Assembly: GCF_028198165.1 (NCBI RefSeq)
Contig: NZ_CP116339.1
Span: 2,301,001-2,365,000, forward strand
Direction of reading: 5' to 3'
DNA from: Pseudoxanthomonas sp. JBR18
Lineage (GTDB): Bacteria; Pseudomonadota; Gammaproteobacteria; Xanthomonadales; Xanthomonadaceae
Length of the DNA: 64,000 nucleotides
Translations under genes and position numbers: made by a program
Shown here: piece by piece, positions 18,439 through 27,224 of the stretch
Layout: each line of letters opens with the position of its first letter
Numbering within the stretch: position 1 is the stretch's first letter
The notes under the pieces: model-generated
Database searches by the model: none
Seen by the model: only the letters and a program-made list of their open reading frames with translations
What the model was told of the DNA's origin: nothing

Positions 18439-18927
18439 GGTTCCCCTGTGTGGCGGTTCGATCATCCGGTGATTGTCCTGCTGTCCCTGCGCCGCACACA
18501 GAGGCGTCCCCGGCATCGCCGGATGCCGAGGCAGATGAAGAGAGCGGACGCGCGGCTTCTTGAAAAAGCTGCCACTCACGCCGCGCGACGCAGATGACGC
18601 CCTCGCCCTGCAATCCCCTGCAAAGCGGTTACACCCCCTAAACTGCGCGTGAACATAGGGGTGCTGCTGGCTGCCTGTCAAGCAGGGGCGTTGACGCCGA
18701 AACCGTGAACTCCATCAAGGGGTGGTACATGTGGATGCTGACAAGTGCGCCGGTTCGTCACGCCGGTGCTTTAAAGTCGGGAAAATTCACGACTTGAACA
18801 TGACGACGGGGGGCGGAATTCCGAACCCTTTAGGTCGAGTTTAAGGCCGTGCAAAGCTCATTAATTCTTTCACTGTATTAAAATATTAAGCGTCGTGGCG
18901 AGACGACGAAAAAATTCAGGAATCTGC
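18439..18927. other. 489-bp gene-free intergenic region, AT-richer at its right end
   Basis: No coding sequence supported. It contains a small hairpin at 18511-18528 (CGGCATC, GCCG loop, GATGCCG), an imperfect inverted repeat (CACCCCCTA at 18632 facing TAGGGGTG near 18663) and an AT-rich stretch at about 18835-18895 just before the LprI-like gene. It must hold divergent promoters for the outer-membrane protein and the effector pair. The composition shift supports acquisition of the right-hand genes by transfer. Confidence 0.5.
18861..18889 (+). promoter_or_regulatory. candidate sigma-70-like promoter of the LprI-XVIPCD pair
   Basis: TTAATT at 18861-18866 and TATTAA at 18884-18889, separated by 17 bases in an AT-rich stretch. 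TTAATT matches only half of the consensus -35, so this is a weak call by spacing and composition. It lies 38 bases ahead of the LprI-like ATG. Confidence 0.3.
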
Positions 18928-19494
18928 ATGAAAAGGAATCAATGCAACCCGTTGGCTGTGGGGGTGAAAGTGCTTGGAATCGCGCTTTTCTTGCTGACAT
19001 CAGCGTGCAGTCGCGCCGAGCCCGTTGCAGCAGATGCGGCTTCCACAGAAGCGCCGATCGCTGGTTCTGTTGCTGCCCCTCACTCTCCGCAAGCCGGTCC
19101 AGACGAGATTGATCACGCGGAACCCGAATCGGGCGCGTCGCCAGGCGAAGCACTGGATTCGTCTTTCACTGATTCGAACACGCGCCCGGAGTATCAGGCC
19201 TGTGTGGATGGGACCGGTGGAGAAACAGCTGCGCTGCAGGCTTGTGGTGACGAGGAGCTTGCGTGGCAGGATGCGCGATTGAATCGACTCTATAAGCTCG
19301 TCATTTCCAAGTTGCCAGACGCTGATCGCACGAAGCTCAGGTTGGCGCAGCGTGTCTGGTTGAAGCAGACGGATCAGAACTGCGCATGGGATGCCTCAAC
19401 GCAGGGACAGGGTCAGATGCTCGATGCACAGTCATGTCGCTTGAATCGCACGACCAATCGTGCGGATGAACTTCAGAAGCTTGCAGGAAACTGA
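18928..19494 (+). CDS. LprI-family lipoprotein (DUF1311), probable immunity protein for the downstream effector
   Basis: A 188-residue lipoprotein. The signal peptide ends in a lipobox-like LTSAC (Cys27), followed by about 60 low-complexity Ala/Glu/Ser/Pro residues and a C-terminal domain (about 85-185) with four cysteines (92, 106, 152, 170). The motif ACGDEELAWQDARLNRLY, then LRLAQRVWLKQTDQNCAW, is the lysozyme-inhibitor LprI/DUF1311 pattern. The start at 18928 has AGGA upstream. It is 54 bp ahead of a gene encoding a probable peptidoglycan hydrolase with an XVIPCD secretion tail, in one operon. A periplasmic lysozyme inhibitor next to a secreted lysozyme-like toxin is the standard arrangement for self-protection, so I infer immunity. 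The neutralised partner is not shown by sequence alone. Confidence 0.82.
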   Translation: MKRNQCNPLAVGVKVLGIALFLLTSACSRAEPVAADAASTEAPIAGSVAAPHSPQAGPDEIDHAEPESGASPGEALDSSFTDSNTRPEYQACVDGTGGETAALQACGDEELAWQDARLNRLYKLVISKLPDADRTKLRLAQRVWLKQTDQNCAWDASTQGQGQMLDAQSCRLNRTTNRADELQKLAGN

Positions 19495-19548
19495 TTTATT
19501 CCGGATCCAAAAAATCTGATTCGTTGACCATAAGGAAAGGTGGTAGCA

Positions 19549-20973
19549 ATGGACGCATTGGAGCAGGCAAACGCGGCAGTCGCTTCTTGGAGTCTGGGCC
19601 AGACTTCAACACGTTATGAAACGGGCGGGCGCGGCGCAGGCACCGTCTCGTCAGGTGCTGGCGATCATGGCGGCGTGTCTTACGGGAGCTATCAATTTTC
19701 AACTAATACTGGGGGTGTGCAGGAGTACCTTGCGCAATCCAAGTACGGTGCGCAATTCTCTGGGTTGGATCCCGGAACCGCGAGTTTCAGCGCAAAGTGG
19801 AAGGAGGTTGCAGCGTCCGATCCCGGGTTTGCTTCGGACCAGCATGATTTCATCAAGAGTGCCTACTACGACGTTCAGCACGAGGCCTTGAAGGTTAAGG
19901 GCATCGACTTGAGTGATCGTGGGAAGGCGGTCCAGGACGCGCTGTGGAGCACTTCAGTCCAATATCGCGATCTGACGCCCGGAATTTTCGAGAAGGGGCT
20001 GCAAGCGAAGTTCGGCAAGGATTGCAAGCTGTCCGACATCACCGACGAGCAGATCGTGGGTGCCATACAGGATTACAAGGTCGATAACGTCAAGGCGCAC
20101 TTCAAAAGCTCACCAAAGCTCTGGAATAGCCTTATCGAACGCGCCGAATCGGAGAAGGGAAGCCTGGTCACCCTTGCGCGATATGAAGACATCGCAATGC
20201 ACCCTGATCAGAACCGGGGAAAGACTTACCGCGAAATCTATGGTGAGGAGCCTAGTCAAACCGGATCGCGTCGTCATAGCGATCCCATGGCCGACGGCAT
20301 GCTCATCCAGGGTGAGCGCTGCGATGCCGTCGAGGCGATGCAGGAAAAGCTGGCGGGCCTGGGCGCCGTTGGCGTGGATGGAAGGCCGCTGGTGGCGGAC
20401 AAAGACTTTGGCAGGAACACTTATTTTGCGGTCGAGGAGTTCCAGCGACAGCAGGGTCTTCATGTGGACGGCAAGGCAGGTCCGAGGACATTGGCCGCGT
20501 TGGATGCTGCGGTCAGAGCGAACTCCAGGGAGGAGGCAGTGTCCCCGCCTCTTGTGGAGCGGGTTACATCGACGCCCGTGGTTACGATGGCCGACGGCGG
20601 CCACCCGGAGCACGCGCGCTACGCGAATGTCGTGCAGAAGCTGGAAGGCCTGGAGGCGCAGCGTGCACAGGCGGGCTTGGCGCCGCTGTTCGATGATCGC
20701 AAGGCGCTGGAGAACGCGGCCGGTCAGGTGGCCTTCGAGAGCAAGGTCGCCGGCATGCGACAGGTCGATGCGGTGGTGGCGCGCCCCGATGGGGCCGGCG
20801 TCTTTGCGGTGCAGGGGGCGTTGGGCGATCCGGCCGCGCAGCGCGTGTATGTGGACCGTGCCCAAGCGGTTGGCCAGGACGTGGCGGCCAGCACGCAGCA
20901 ACTGGAGGCGTTCAACCGCCAGTTCGCAATCGAGCAGGCGCAGCCCAACCAGGTCCAGGCACCGGCTCGCTGA
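19549..20973 (+). CDS. XVIPCD-bearing T4SS effector, peptidoglycan-hydrolase type (X-Tfe-like)
   Basis: A 474-residue protein without a signal peptide. Residues 1 to about 235 form a lysozyme-like catalytic domain: YETGGRGAGTVSSG (candidate catalytic Glu24) then GDHGGVSYGSYQFST. Residues 250-320 are a peptidoglycan-binding module (VEAMQEKLAGLG, AVEEFQRQQGLHVDGKAGP). Residues 351-474 match XVIPCD: HPEHARYANV, then FAVQGALGDPAAQRVYVD, and a Gln-rich end (NQVQAPAR). XVIPCD recruits effectors to VirD4 in the antibacterial X-T4SS of Xanthomonas and Stenotrophomonas. The start at 19549 is set by AAGGAAAGG eight bases before the ATG. It follows the LprI-like lipoprotein by 54 bp. Base composition is lower-GC in the N-terminal half than in the XVIPCD part, suggesting a swapped toxin head. 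Confidence 0.85.
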   Translation: MDALEQANAAVASWSLGQTSTRYETGGRGAGTVSSGAGDHGGVSYGSYQFSTNTGGVQEYLAQSKYGAQFSGLDPGTASFSAKWKEVAASDPGFASDQHDFIKSAYYDVQHEALKVKGIDLSDRGKAVQDALWSTSVQYRDLTPGIFEKGLQAKFGKDCKLSDITDEQIVGAIQDYKVDNVKAHFKSSPKLWNSLIERAESEKGSLVTLARYEDIAMHPDQNRGKTYREIYGEEPSQTGSRRHSDPMADGMLIQGERCDAVEAMQEKLAGLGAVGVDGRPLVADKDFGRNTYFAVEEFQRQQGLHVDGKAGPRTLAALDAAVRANSREEAVSPPLVERVTSTPVVTMADGGHPEHARYANVVQKLEGLEAQRAQAGLAPLFDDRKALENAAGQVAFESKVAGMRQVDAVVARPDGAGVFAVQGALGDPAAQRVYVDRAQAVGQDVAASTQQLEAFNRQFAIEQAQPNQVQAPAR

Positions 20974-21185
20974 GCGAACTGCGGATGCCTACATCGGGCG
21001 CCGGCAGGTCACTGCTGGCGTTCCTTTCTGGGCCTGCGGCACTTCTCCGATGCGCAGTGTGGGCGGGCGCGAGCAAGGTCGTTGGGCCGTCGCTAACGCA
21101 TCAAGCGCACTTTCTGGCGCGTGCCTCGCCTGGCGTCCCATGCCTGCTTCGCCGGTTCACCGCAGCGAAGCAGACGTACCCCACG

Positions 21186-21218
21186 AAAAAGGCCGGTCCC
21201 GAGGGAGCCGGCCTTTTT
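21186..21218. terminator. strong bidirectional intrinsic terminator
   Basis: An 11-bp stem AAAAAGGCCGG/CCGGCCTTTTT with an 11-base loop that can pair internally. A and T runs on both sides give a T-tail in both directions. It lies between the effector gene and the convergent gamma-glutamyltransferase gene. Confidence 0.85.
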
Positions 21219-21236
21219 CATGTCGCTGCAATTGGC

Positions 21237-23042
21237 TCAGTACCCGGCGGCAAGGCCCGCCGGGCGGCGGCGGTCGTTGGCGCCTTCCAGCAGGCCGGTC
21301 TTGGGATTGCGCAGGATGGCTTCGTCCGCGCCCCAGGACTGCACGTCGCGGAAGCTGTGGCCCATGCCCTCCAGTTGCTGCCTCACGTCGGGCGAAAGCA
21401 GGCCGGGCTCGACGGCGGTGACGTCGGGCAGCCACTGGTTGTGGAAACGCGGGGCATTGACCGACTGCTGCATGTTCATGCCGAAGTCGAACACGTTGAC
21501 GATGCTCTCCATGGTGGTGGAGATGATCGTCGAGCCACCCGGGCTGCCGGTCACCATCGCCACCTGGCCGTCCTTGAGCAGGATGGTCGGGGTCATGGAA
21601 CTCAAGGGGCGCTTGCCGGGCTCGATCTGGTTGGTCTTGCCCTGCACCAGGCCGAAGCTGTTGGGCACGCCGGGCTTGGAGGTGAAGTCATCCATCTCGT
21701 TGTTGAGGAAGAACCCGGTGTCCCCGGCGATCTGGCCGATGCCGAACAGGTAGTTGATGGTGTAGGTCACGCTGACCGCGTTGCCCTGGGCGTCCACCAC
21801 CGAGTAGTGCGTGGTGTGGGTGCCTTCGTCCGGCCCCAGGCTGCCCTTGATCTCGCTGGAGGGCGTGGCCTTGTCCGGATCGATGGTGCTGCCCATCTGC
21901 GCCACGTGGGCCGGGTCGAGCATGCGCTCGATCGGATTGGTGACGAAGGCCGGGTCGCCCAGGTAGGTGTTGCGGTCGGCGAAGGCGCGACGCTCGGCCT
22001 CGACGATGTGGTGCACGGCCTTGGCCGAGCCATAGCCCCAACGGGAAAGCGGATAGGGCTGGACCATGCCCAGGATCTGGCACAGGGTCACGCCGCCGGA
22101 GCTGGGCGGCGGCGCGGAGACCACCTGGTAGCCGCGGTAGCTGCAGTTGATCGGGGTACTCCACGGGGCGGTGTACTGGGCCAGGTCCTGCAGGGTCATG
22201 ATGCCGCCGTTGGCCTGGCTGGCCGCGACCAGCGACTTGGCGGTCTTGTCCGCGTAGAAGCCCTTGGTGCCCTGCTTCTCGATGCGCTCCAGGGTGTCGG
22301 CCAGCTGGGTCTGGACCAGGCGGTCACCCGGCGCGTAGGGCTGGCCGTCGGCCTTGAGGAAGATGCGCGCCACGTTGGGCGACTTGGCGAAGTCCTCCAC
22401 ACGCGAGTGCATGATCTTGACGTCGCCTTCCTGCAGCACGTAGCCCTTGCGCGCCAGTTCGATGGCCGGCCGCATCAGTTGCTTGCGCGACAAGGTGCCG
22501 TAGGTGGTGCGTGCGGTTTCCAGGCCCATCACGGTGCCCGGGACACCCACGCCCAGGTAGGTGTCGGTGCTGCGGCCCTTGACCACGTTGCCGTCGGCGT
22601 CCTGGAACATGGTCGGTGTGGCCGCCAGCGGGGCCTTTTCGCGGAAGTCCAGGAACAGGTTGCGCGCCGGCTTGCCGTCGGCCGCGGCCAGGTGCACCAC
22701 CATGAAGCCTCCGCCACCGATGTTGCCGCAGCACGGGTGCACGACCGCCAGGGCGTAGCCGACCGCGACTGCCGCATCGACCGCATTGCCGCCATCCTTG
22801 AGGACCTGCACGCCGATCTGGGTGGCCAGGTGCTGGGCCGAGACCACCATCGCGTGCTCGGCTGTGACCGGCATCGCCTTGGACAGGGCCTCCAGCGTGG
22901 TCGGCGGTGCAGTGGCATCCAGCGCGCGCGCGGAAATCTGCGGGGTGGACTTGGTGGCGTCCTGGGCCAGCGCACAGGAGGCGACCGAGGCCAGGGAAAC
23001 GGCAAGAAGGGTCGGGAGGAAGCTACGCATGAAGGTCCGCAT
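21237..23042 (-). CDS. ggt: gamma-glutamyltransferase
   Basis: A 601-residue exported precursor that transfers the gamma-glutamyl group of glutathione to water or amino acids in the periplasm. Signal peptide (FLPTLLAVSLASVASCALAQ) then the large-subunit segments GGNAVDAAVAVGYALAVVHP and GGGGFMVVH. The autoprocessing and nucleophile site is THTTHYSVVD (Thr at about residue 410), and the substrate-binding residues follow (PGKRPLSSMTPT, TGSPGGSTI). Length is normal for the two-chain enzyme. The ATG at 23030 (MRSFLPT) is an alternative start that gives a shorter n-region. It is a single gene, divergent from the M61 peptidase. Confidence 0.95.
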   Translation of the reverse strand: MRTFMRSFLPTLLAVSLASVASCALAQDATKSTPQISARALDATAPPTTLEALSKAMPVTAEHAMVVSAQHLATQIGVQVLKDGGNAVDAAVAVGYALAVVHPCCGNIGGGGFMVVHLAAADGKPARNLFLDFREKAPLAATPTMFQDADGNVVKGRSTDTYLGVGVPGTVMGLETARTTYGTLSRKQLMRPAIELARKGYVLQEGDVKIMHSRVEDFAKSPNVARIFLKADGQPYAPGDRLVQTQLADTLERIEKQGTKGFYADKTAKSLVAASQANGGIMTLQDLAQYTAPWSTPINCSYRGYQVVSAPPPSSGGVTLCQILGMVQPYPLSRWGYGSAKAVHHIVEAERRAFADRNTYLGDPAFVTNPIERMLDPAHVAQMGSTIDPDKATPSSEIKGSLGPDEGTHTTHYSVVDAQGNAVSVTYTINYLFGIGQIAGDTGFFLNNEMDDFTSKPGVPNSFGLVQGKTNQIEPGKRPLSSMTPTILLKDGQVAMVTGSPGGSTIISTTMESIVNVFDFGMNMQQSVNAPRFHNQWLPDVTAVEPGLLSPDVRQQLEGMGHSFRDVQSWGADEAILRNPKTGLLEGANDRRRPAGLAAGY

Positions 23043-23253
23043 CGACTGGTCGGGTAGGGGGCTGCAACCCTAGCAGGTGGTCGCCCACGGCGCCCCCGGT
23101 GCGGTGCCGATGGGACCGCGGTTGACGCGATTGCGCCAAGCCGGAGGGGCGGACGCCCGCCGGCGCCTCGCTCCCTTGTCGGAGGGAGGGGCATCCGCCC
23201 ATGGCCGGTCGGTGATAGGTTTGCGGTTTCGCCTGCAGCCTGTCGGAGTTGTC

Positions 23254-25203
23254 ATGTTCGGTTCCACGCCCGCCCCTTCCCCCTCCACCCAGCGTCGAGG
23301 GAGGGCGTGCCTTGCGGCGGCGGTCTTGCTGGCCCTGGGCAGCGGCGCCGCGTCGGCGCAGGCGAGGGGGCAGGCGGATGTGCCGGCGCCACGCGACGTG
23401 GCCTATCCGGGCACGGTGGCGCTGCACGTGGACGCCGGCGACACCCGCCAGGGCATCTTCCGCGTGCATGAGACCGTGCCGGCCAAGTCCGGCCCGATGA
23501 CCCTGCTGTACCCGTCGTGGATCCCGGGCGACCACTCCCCGTCCGGCCCGGTGGCGATGATGGCCGGCCTGAAGATCACCGCGGGCGGCAAGCCGGTGGC
23601 CTGGACACGCGACCCCTACGACGTCTATGCCTTCCACGTGGACGTGCCGGCCGGTGCCCAGGCGCTGGAGCTGGACTTTCAGTACCTGTCCCCGCGCGGC
23701 GGCGGGTTCGAGATGACCGACCGCATGCTGGACCTGGAATGGAACAAGGTGGCCCTGTATCCGGCCGGCTACTACAGCCGCGGCATCACCTTCGCCCCCA
23801 GCGTGACCCTGCCCGACGGCTGGCAGTTTGGCAGCGCGCTGGAGACGGCCTCCACCCAGGGTGCCACGACCCATTTCAAGCCGGTGACCTTCAACAACCT
23901 TGTCGACTCGCCCATCTACGCCGGCCAGTACTTCAAGCGGGTGGACCTGACGCCGAAGGGCGGCGCACCGGTACACCTGGACGTGGTCGCCGATGCGCCC
24001 AAGTACCTGGAGATGACGCCCGAACAGGCGCAGGCGCACCGCAACCTGGTGGTCCAGGCCACCACGCTGTTCGGCTCGCATCACTACGATCATTACGACT
24101 TCCTGTTCTCCCTGTCCGACCAACTAGGCGGCAACGGGCTGGAGCACCATCAGTCCAGCGAGAACGGTCTGGGCACCGGCTACTTCACCGACTGGGACCA
24201 GGGTGCGCCGGACCGCGATCTGCTGGCGCATGAGTACACCCACTCCTGGAATGGCAAGTTCCGCCGTGGCGCGGACCTGTGGACGCCCAACTTCAACGTG
24301 CCGATGGGCGATTCGTTGCTGTGGGTGTACGAAGGACAGACCCAGTACTGGGGCTTCGTGCTGACTGCGCGCGCGGGCCTGTGGAGCGCGCAGCAGTTCC
24401 GCGATGCACTGGCGATGGTGGCGGCCAACTACGACCGCAACCGCGTGGGCTTCCAGTGGAAGACCCTGGAGGACACCACCAACGATCCCACCGCCGCGCA
24501 CCGTGCCGGGCTGCCGTACCGCAGCTGGCAGATGAGCGAGGAGTACTACAGCGCCGGGCAGATGATGTGGCTGGGTGTGGATGCCAAGCTGCGCGCGCTC
24601 AGCCACGACAGCAAGTCGCTGGACGACTTCGCCAAGGCCTTCTTCGGCGTGGACAACGGCAGCTACGTCACCAAGACCTACACCTTCGAGGACGTGGTCG
24701 CCGCGCTCGACGCAGTGGTGCCCTACGACTGGGCCAGTTATCTGCATGCGCGCGTGGACGCGGTGAATCCGCCGCTGGACACTATCGAAGGCACCGGCTG
24801 GAAGCTGGTCTACACCGATACGCCCAGCACCTACCAGAAGCAGTACGACAGCCAGCCGCAGTCGCCGCGCCACCTGTACAACTTCACCTGGTCCATCGGC
24901 CTGACCATGGCGCCGGACGGCACGATCAACGACGTGCGCTGGGACGGGCCGGCGTTCAAGGCCGGTGTCAGCACCGGGGCCAAGCTGGTCGCCGTCGACG
25001 GGCAGGACTACAGCGTGGACGCCTTCAAGGACGCCATCGCCGCGGCCAAGACGCGCAAGGCGCCGCTCGAACTGCTGCTGCAGTACCAGGGCGTCACCCG
25101 CACCGTGGCCGTGGATTACCACGGCGGCCTGCAGTATCCGCACCTGGAGCGCGTGCCGGGCACCCCGGACTACCTGAGCCAGATCATCGCGGCGCGCAGG
25201 TAG
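23254..25203 (+). CDS. M61 family metallopeptidase (glycyl-aminopeptidase type)
   Basis: A 649-residue secreted zinc peptidase of the M61 group. The signal peptide begins MFGSTPAPSP and ends near ASAQ. An N-terminal beta domain is followed by the catalytic thermolysin-like domain with HEYTH at residues 326-330 (AHEYTHSWNGKFRR) and the third zinc ligand Glu in YEGQTQYWG. A C-terminal PDZ-like domain covers about 540-620 (FTWSIGLTMAPDGTI, VRWDGPAFKAGVSTGAKLVAVDG). Known members remove N-terminal Gly or Ala. The ATG at 23254 has CGGAG before it; the much longer upstream frame lacks a signal peptide. Confidence 0.9.
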   Translation: MFGSTPAPSPSTQRRGRACLAAAVLLALGSGAASAQARGQADVPAPRDVAYPGTVALHVDAGDTRQGIFRVHETVPAKSGPMTLLYPSWIPGDHSPSGPVAMMAGLKITAGGKPVAWTRDPYDVYAFHVDVPAGAQALELDFQYLSPRGGGFEMTDRMLDLEWNKVALYPAGYYSRGITFAPSVTLPDGWQFGSALETASTQGATTHFKPVTFNNLVDSPIYAGQYFKRVDLTPKGGAPVHLDVVADAPKYLEMTPEQAQAHRNLVVQATTLFGSHHYDHYDFLFSLSDQLGGNGLEHHQSSENGLGTGYFTDWDQGAPDRDLLAHEYTHSWNGKFRRGADLWTPNFNVPMGDSLLWVYEGQTQYWGFVLTARAGLWSAQQFRDALAMVAANYDRNRVGFQWKTLEDTTNDPTAAHRAGLPYRSWQMSEEYYSAGQMMWLGVDAKLRALSHDSKSLDDFAKAFFGVDNGSYVTKTYTFEDVVAALDAVVPYDWASYLHARVDAVNPPLDTIEGTGWKLVYTDTPSTYQKQYDSQPQSPRHLYNFTWSIGLTMAPDGTINDVRWDGPAFKAGVSTGAKLVAVDGQDYSVDAFKDAIAAAKTRKAPLELLLQYQGVTRTVAVDYHGGLQYPHLERVPGTPDYLSQIIAARR

Positions 25204-25298
25204 CGTCAGGCCGGCGACGCCTTCGAGGAACGCGCGGGCGAAACACAAAGCCGGCGTGGACGCGTGCTGCCACGCGCCCCCGCCAGGATGGGACATGC

Positions 25299-26756
25299 CT
25301 AGTCTGCCTGGACCTGGACCGGTACGCCCTGCAGGTCATCCTTGGACAGGATCACCAGATAGCGTCGCTGCGCAGGCTCGCTGACATCCTTTACACGTTC
25401 GCGGATGGGACCGACGGCATTAACGATCGCGGCCCCCGCGGGATTTGCCTGGAACTCGGCAAGGGGCTCGCGCTGCCCGGTGCCGTTGGCCCGTTCCGCC
25501 AGGGCCAGCACGTAGGTCTGCTTGGGCTTGAGACCGGTCACCGAGGCCTGCAGGACCTGCGAGAGTCCCTGGTTGAACAGCGAGACACTGGTCGGCGGGG
25601 TCTGGTCCTTTGCCCCCCCTCCGACCAGGGAGATCTTGTCGACCTGCTCGCTGGATGCCAGTGGCTCCAGGCCAGAGGTGCCATCGCCATGCTCCACGGC
25701 GCGCGGCACGTAGGCGACCGCCTGCGGGGCCTGGCCGATCGGAATGGTCTTGATGACCTTGTTGGTGAGGGTATCGATGGCGACTAGGCCGTCATCGTTT
25801 TCCAGTCCGACATAGGCGCGGGTTCCGTCACCAGAGATCCAGACGCCGTGCGGAAGCCGGCCGACCTGGATCGTGGCAACCTGGGCGAAGGTGTCGGTGC
25901 GGTACACCTTGACTTCGTTGGTTCCGCCAACGGTGACGTAGGCGAAGCTGCCATGCTTGTTGACTGCGATGTTGACGTGGTTGGTGATCGGCCCGGTCAC
26001 GAGGGTCTTCAAGAGCTTGAAAGGCGGGTGTGCGTCGAACACCTGGACCTTGCCGACGTCCTTCAGCGTGATCCAGACTTGGTTGCCATCCGGCGTTACG
26101 GCGATATTCGGGCAGAACGGGCTCTCCTGCTTCATCGTGCCAACGACCTTGTGGTCGGCCACGGAGACCACGCTGGTCACTGGATTGAACGACGAGCAGA
26201 CATAACCGTACTTGCCATCGGGCGAGAACATCTGCATTCCGGGGCCGGCTGGCAGCTGGATGCGGTCGATCTCCTTGAACGTGGTTGCATCGATCACCGA
26301 GACATAGTCCTCACCTCGGATCGTGACCCAAACTTCCTTGCCGTCAGGCGTAAAGAACGCCTCGTGCGGTGCGCGGCCCACGTAGGTCTTGTGCTTGACC
26401 TGATTGGTTTCGGTATCGATGAAGGTCACCGAGTTCGTGCCGATCGAGACCACGGCCAGCGTCTTGTGGTCCGGTGAAAACCCCAGGCCGTGGACCAGTA
26501 CTTCACCGCGGTAGAGCGGGCTGAGATTCTTCGGCTGGGTATCTCCCAGCCGGATCAGCCCCAGTAGGCGATTGCTGGCTGGATCGGTCACTGAGACCGT
26601 GTTGGAAAACTGCTCGGCCGCATAGACGCGATCCTGACTGCTGAGCGGGATGTTGGGCGCGTCGAGCTTTCCGGGGATCTGACCGGCGTTAGCTGACTGG
26701 ACGCCGGCCAGCGCAAGTGCGCTGAAAAGGCAGATGGCAAGCGGATGTTGGCGCAT
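25299..26756 (-). CDS. YVTN-family beta-propeller protein, exported
   Basis: A 485-residue periplasmic or secreted protein. After the signal peptide (ICLFSALALAGVQSANA) it has about seven repeats of roughly 40 residues with the YVTN-like strand, for example RVYAAEQFSNTVSVTD, TNSVTFIDTETNQVK, EDYVSVIDATTFKEI, GRLPHGVWISGDGTRAYVG. This makes a seven-bladed propeller to about residue 370, followed by about 115 residues of a different beta domain. AAAGGA lies ahead of the ATG. It is 36 bp downstream of the DUF305 gene on the same strand, so the two are likely cotranscribed; similar pairs occur with metal-resistance genes. Ligand unknown. Confidence 0.82.
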   Translation of the reverse strand: MRQHPLAICLFSALALAGVQSANAGQIPGKLDAPNIPLSSQDRVYAAEQFSNTVSVTDPASNRLLGLIRLGDTQPKNLSPLYRGEVLVHGLGFSPDHKTLAVVSIGTNSVTFIDTETNQVKHKTYVGRAPHEAFFTPDGKEVWVTIRGEDYVSVIDATTFKEIDRIQLPAGPGMQMFSPDGKYGYVCSSFNPVTSVVSVADHKVVGTMKQESPFCPNIAVTPDGNQVWITLKDVGKVQVFDAHPPFKLLKTLVTGPITNHVNIAVNKHGSFAYVTVGGTNEVKVYRTDTFAQVATIQVGRLPHGVWISGDGTRAYVGLENDDGLVAIDTLTNKVIKTIPIGQAPQAVAYVPRAVEHGDGTSGLEPLASSEQVDKISLVGGGAKDQTPPTSVSLFNQGLSQVLQASVTGLKPKQTYVLALAERANGTGQREPLAEFQANPAGAAIVNAVGPIRERVKDVSEPAQRRYLVILSKDDLQGVPVQVQAD

Positions 26757-26792
26757 GGGTGGTTCCTTTATCTGTGGTTGTGCACAGGCGCG

Positions 26793-27224
26793 TTACTGGG
26801 GCTGGGTTGGCGATGGAATGGAGGGGGGGAGGGGTTGGCCTAGCGCCAACCGCATGGCCGCGATCTCCTGCTGCTGGGTCACGATGATTTCCTGGGCAAG
26901 GCGGCGCAGTTGTGGATTTTTTCCGTGGCGAAGCAAGGCTTCGGCCATGTCAATGGCGCCCTGGTGATGCGGGATCATCATCGCCACGAAGTCGTGGTCC
27001 ACATCCCCGCTCGGCGCGACTGCCATGTCTTGCATCATCGTGTCCATCGCGGCTTTGTTTTCAGCCAGGAACGGGGCCTCCTCCGTGCCGGAAGGCATGG
27101 TGTGCCCCGTGGCGGGGTGATGCATCGGGGCGGCGTTTTCCGGTTGGGACTGAGCGTTCGCATTGAGTGCCAGCCCAAGGCACAGTGCGAACGTTGGCGA
27201 AATGGTGCGGCCAGGTGTGAGCAT
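26793..27224 (-). CDS. DUF305 family exported protein
   Basis: A 143-residue exported protein with a signal peptide and the DUF305 core: HDFVAMMIPHHQGAIDMAEALL, then LRRLAQEIIVTQQQEIAAMR. The paired His and Met residues (MHHP, HTMPS, MMIPHHQG) look suited to copper or silver binding, and the fold is a ferritin-like helical bundle. TAGGAG precedes the ATG at 27224. It is the first gene of a two-gene unit with the YVTN propeller. Metal handling is an inference from family context and the His/Met content. Confidence 0.85.
   Translation of the reverse strand: MLTPGRTISPTFALCLGLALNANAQSQPENAAPMHHPATGHTMPSGTEEAPFLAENKAAMDTMMQDMAVAPSGDVDHDFVAMMIPHHQGAIDMAEALLRHGKNPQLRRLAQEIIVTQQQEIAAMRLALGQPLPPSIPSPTQPQ

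Noticed and set aside
20985..23057. Open frame of about 690 codons on the + strand opposite ggt
   Set aside because: The ggt gene on the minus strand has full family motifs; the opposite frame is GC-driven and runs through the terminator at 21186.
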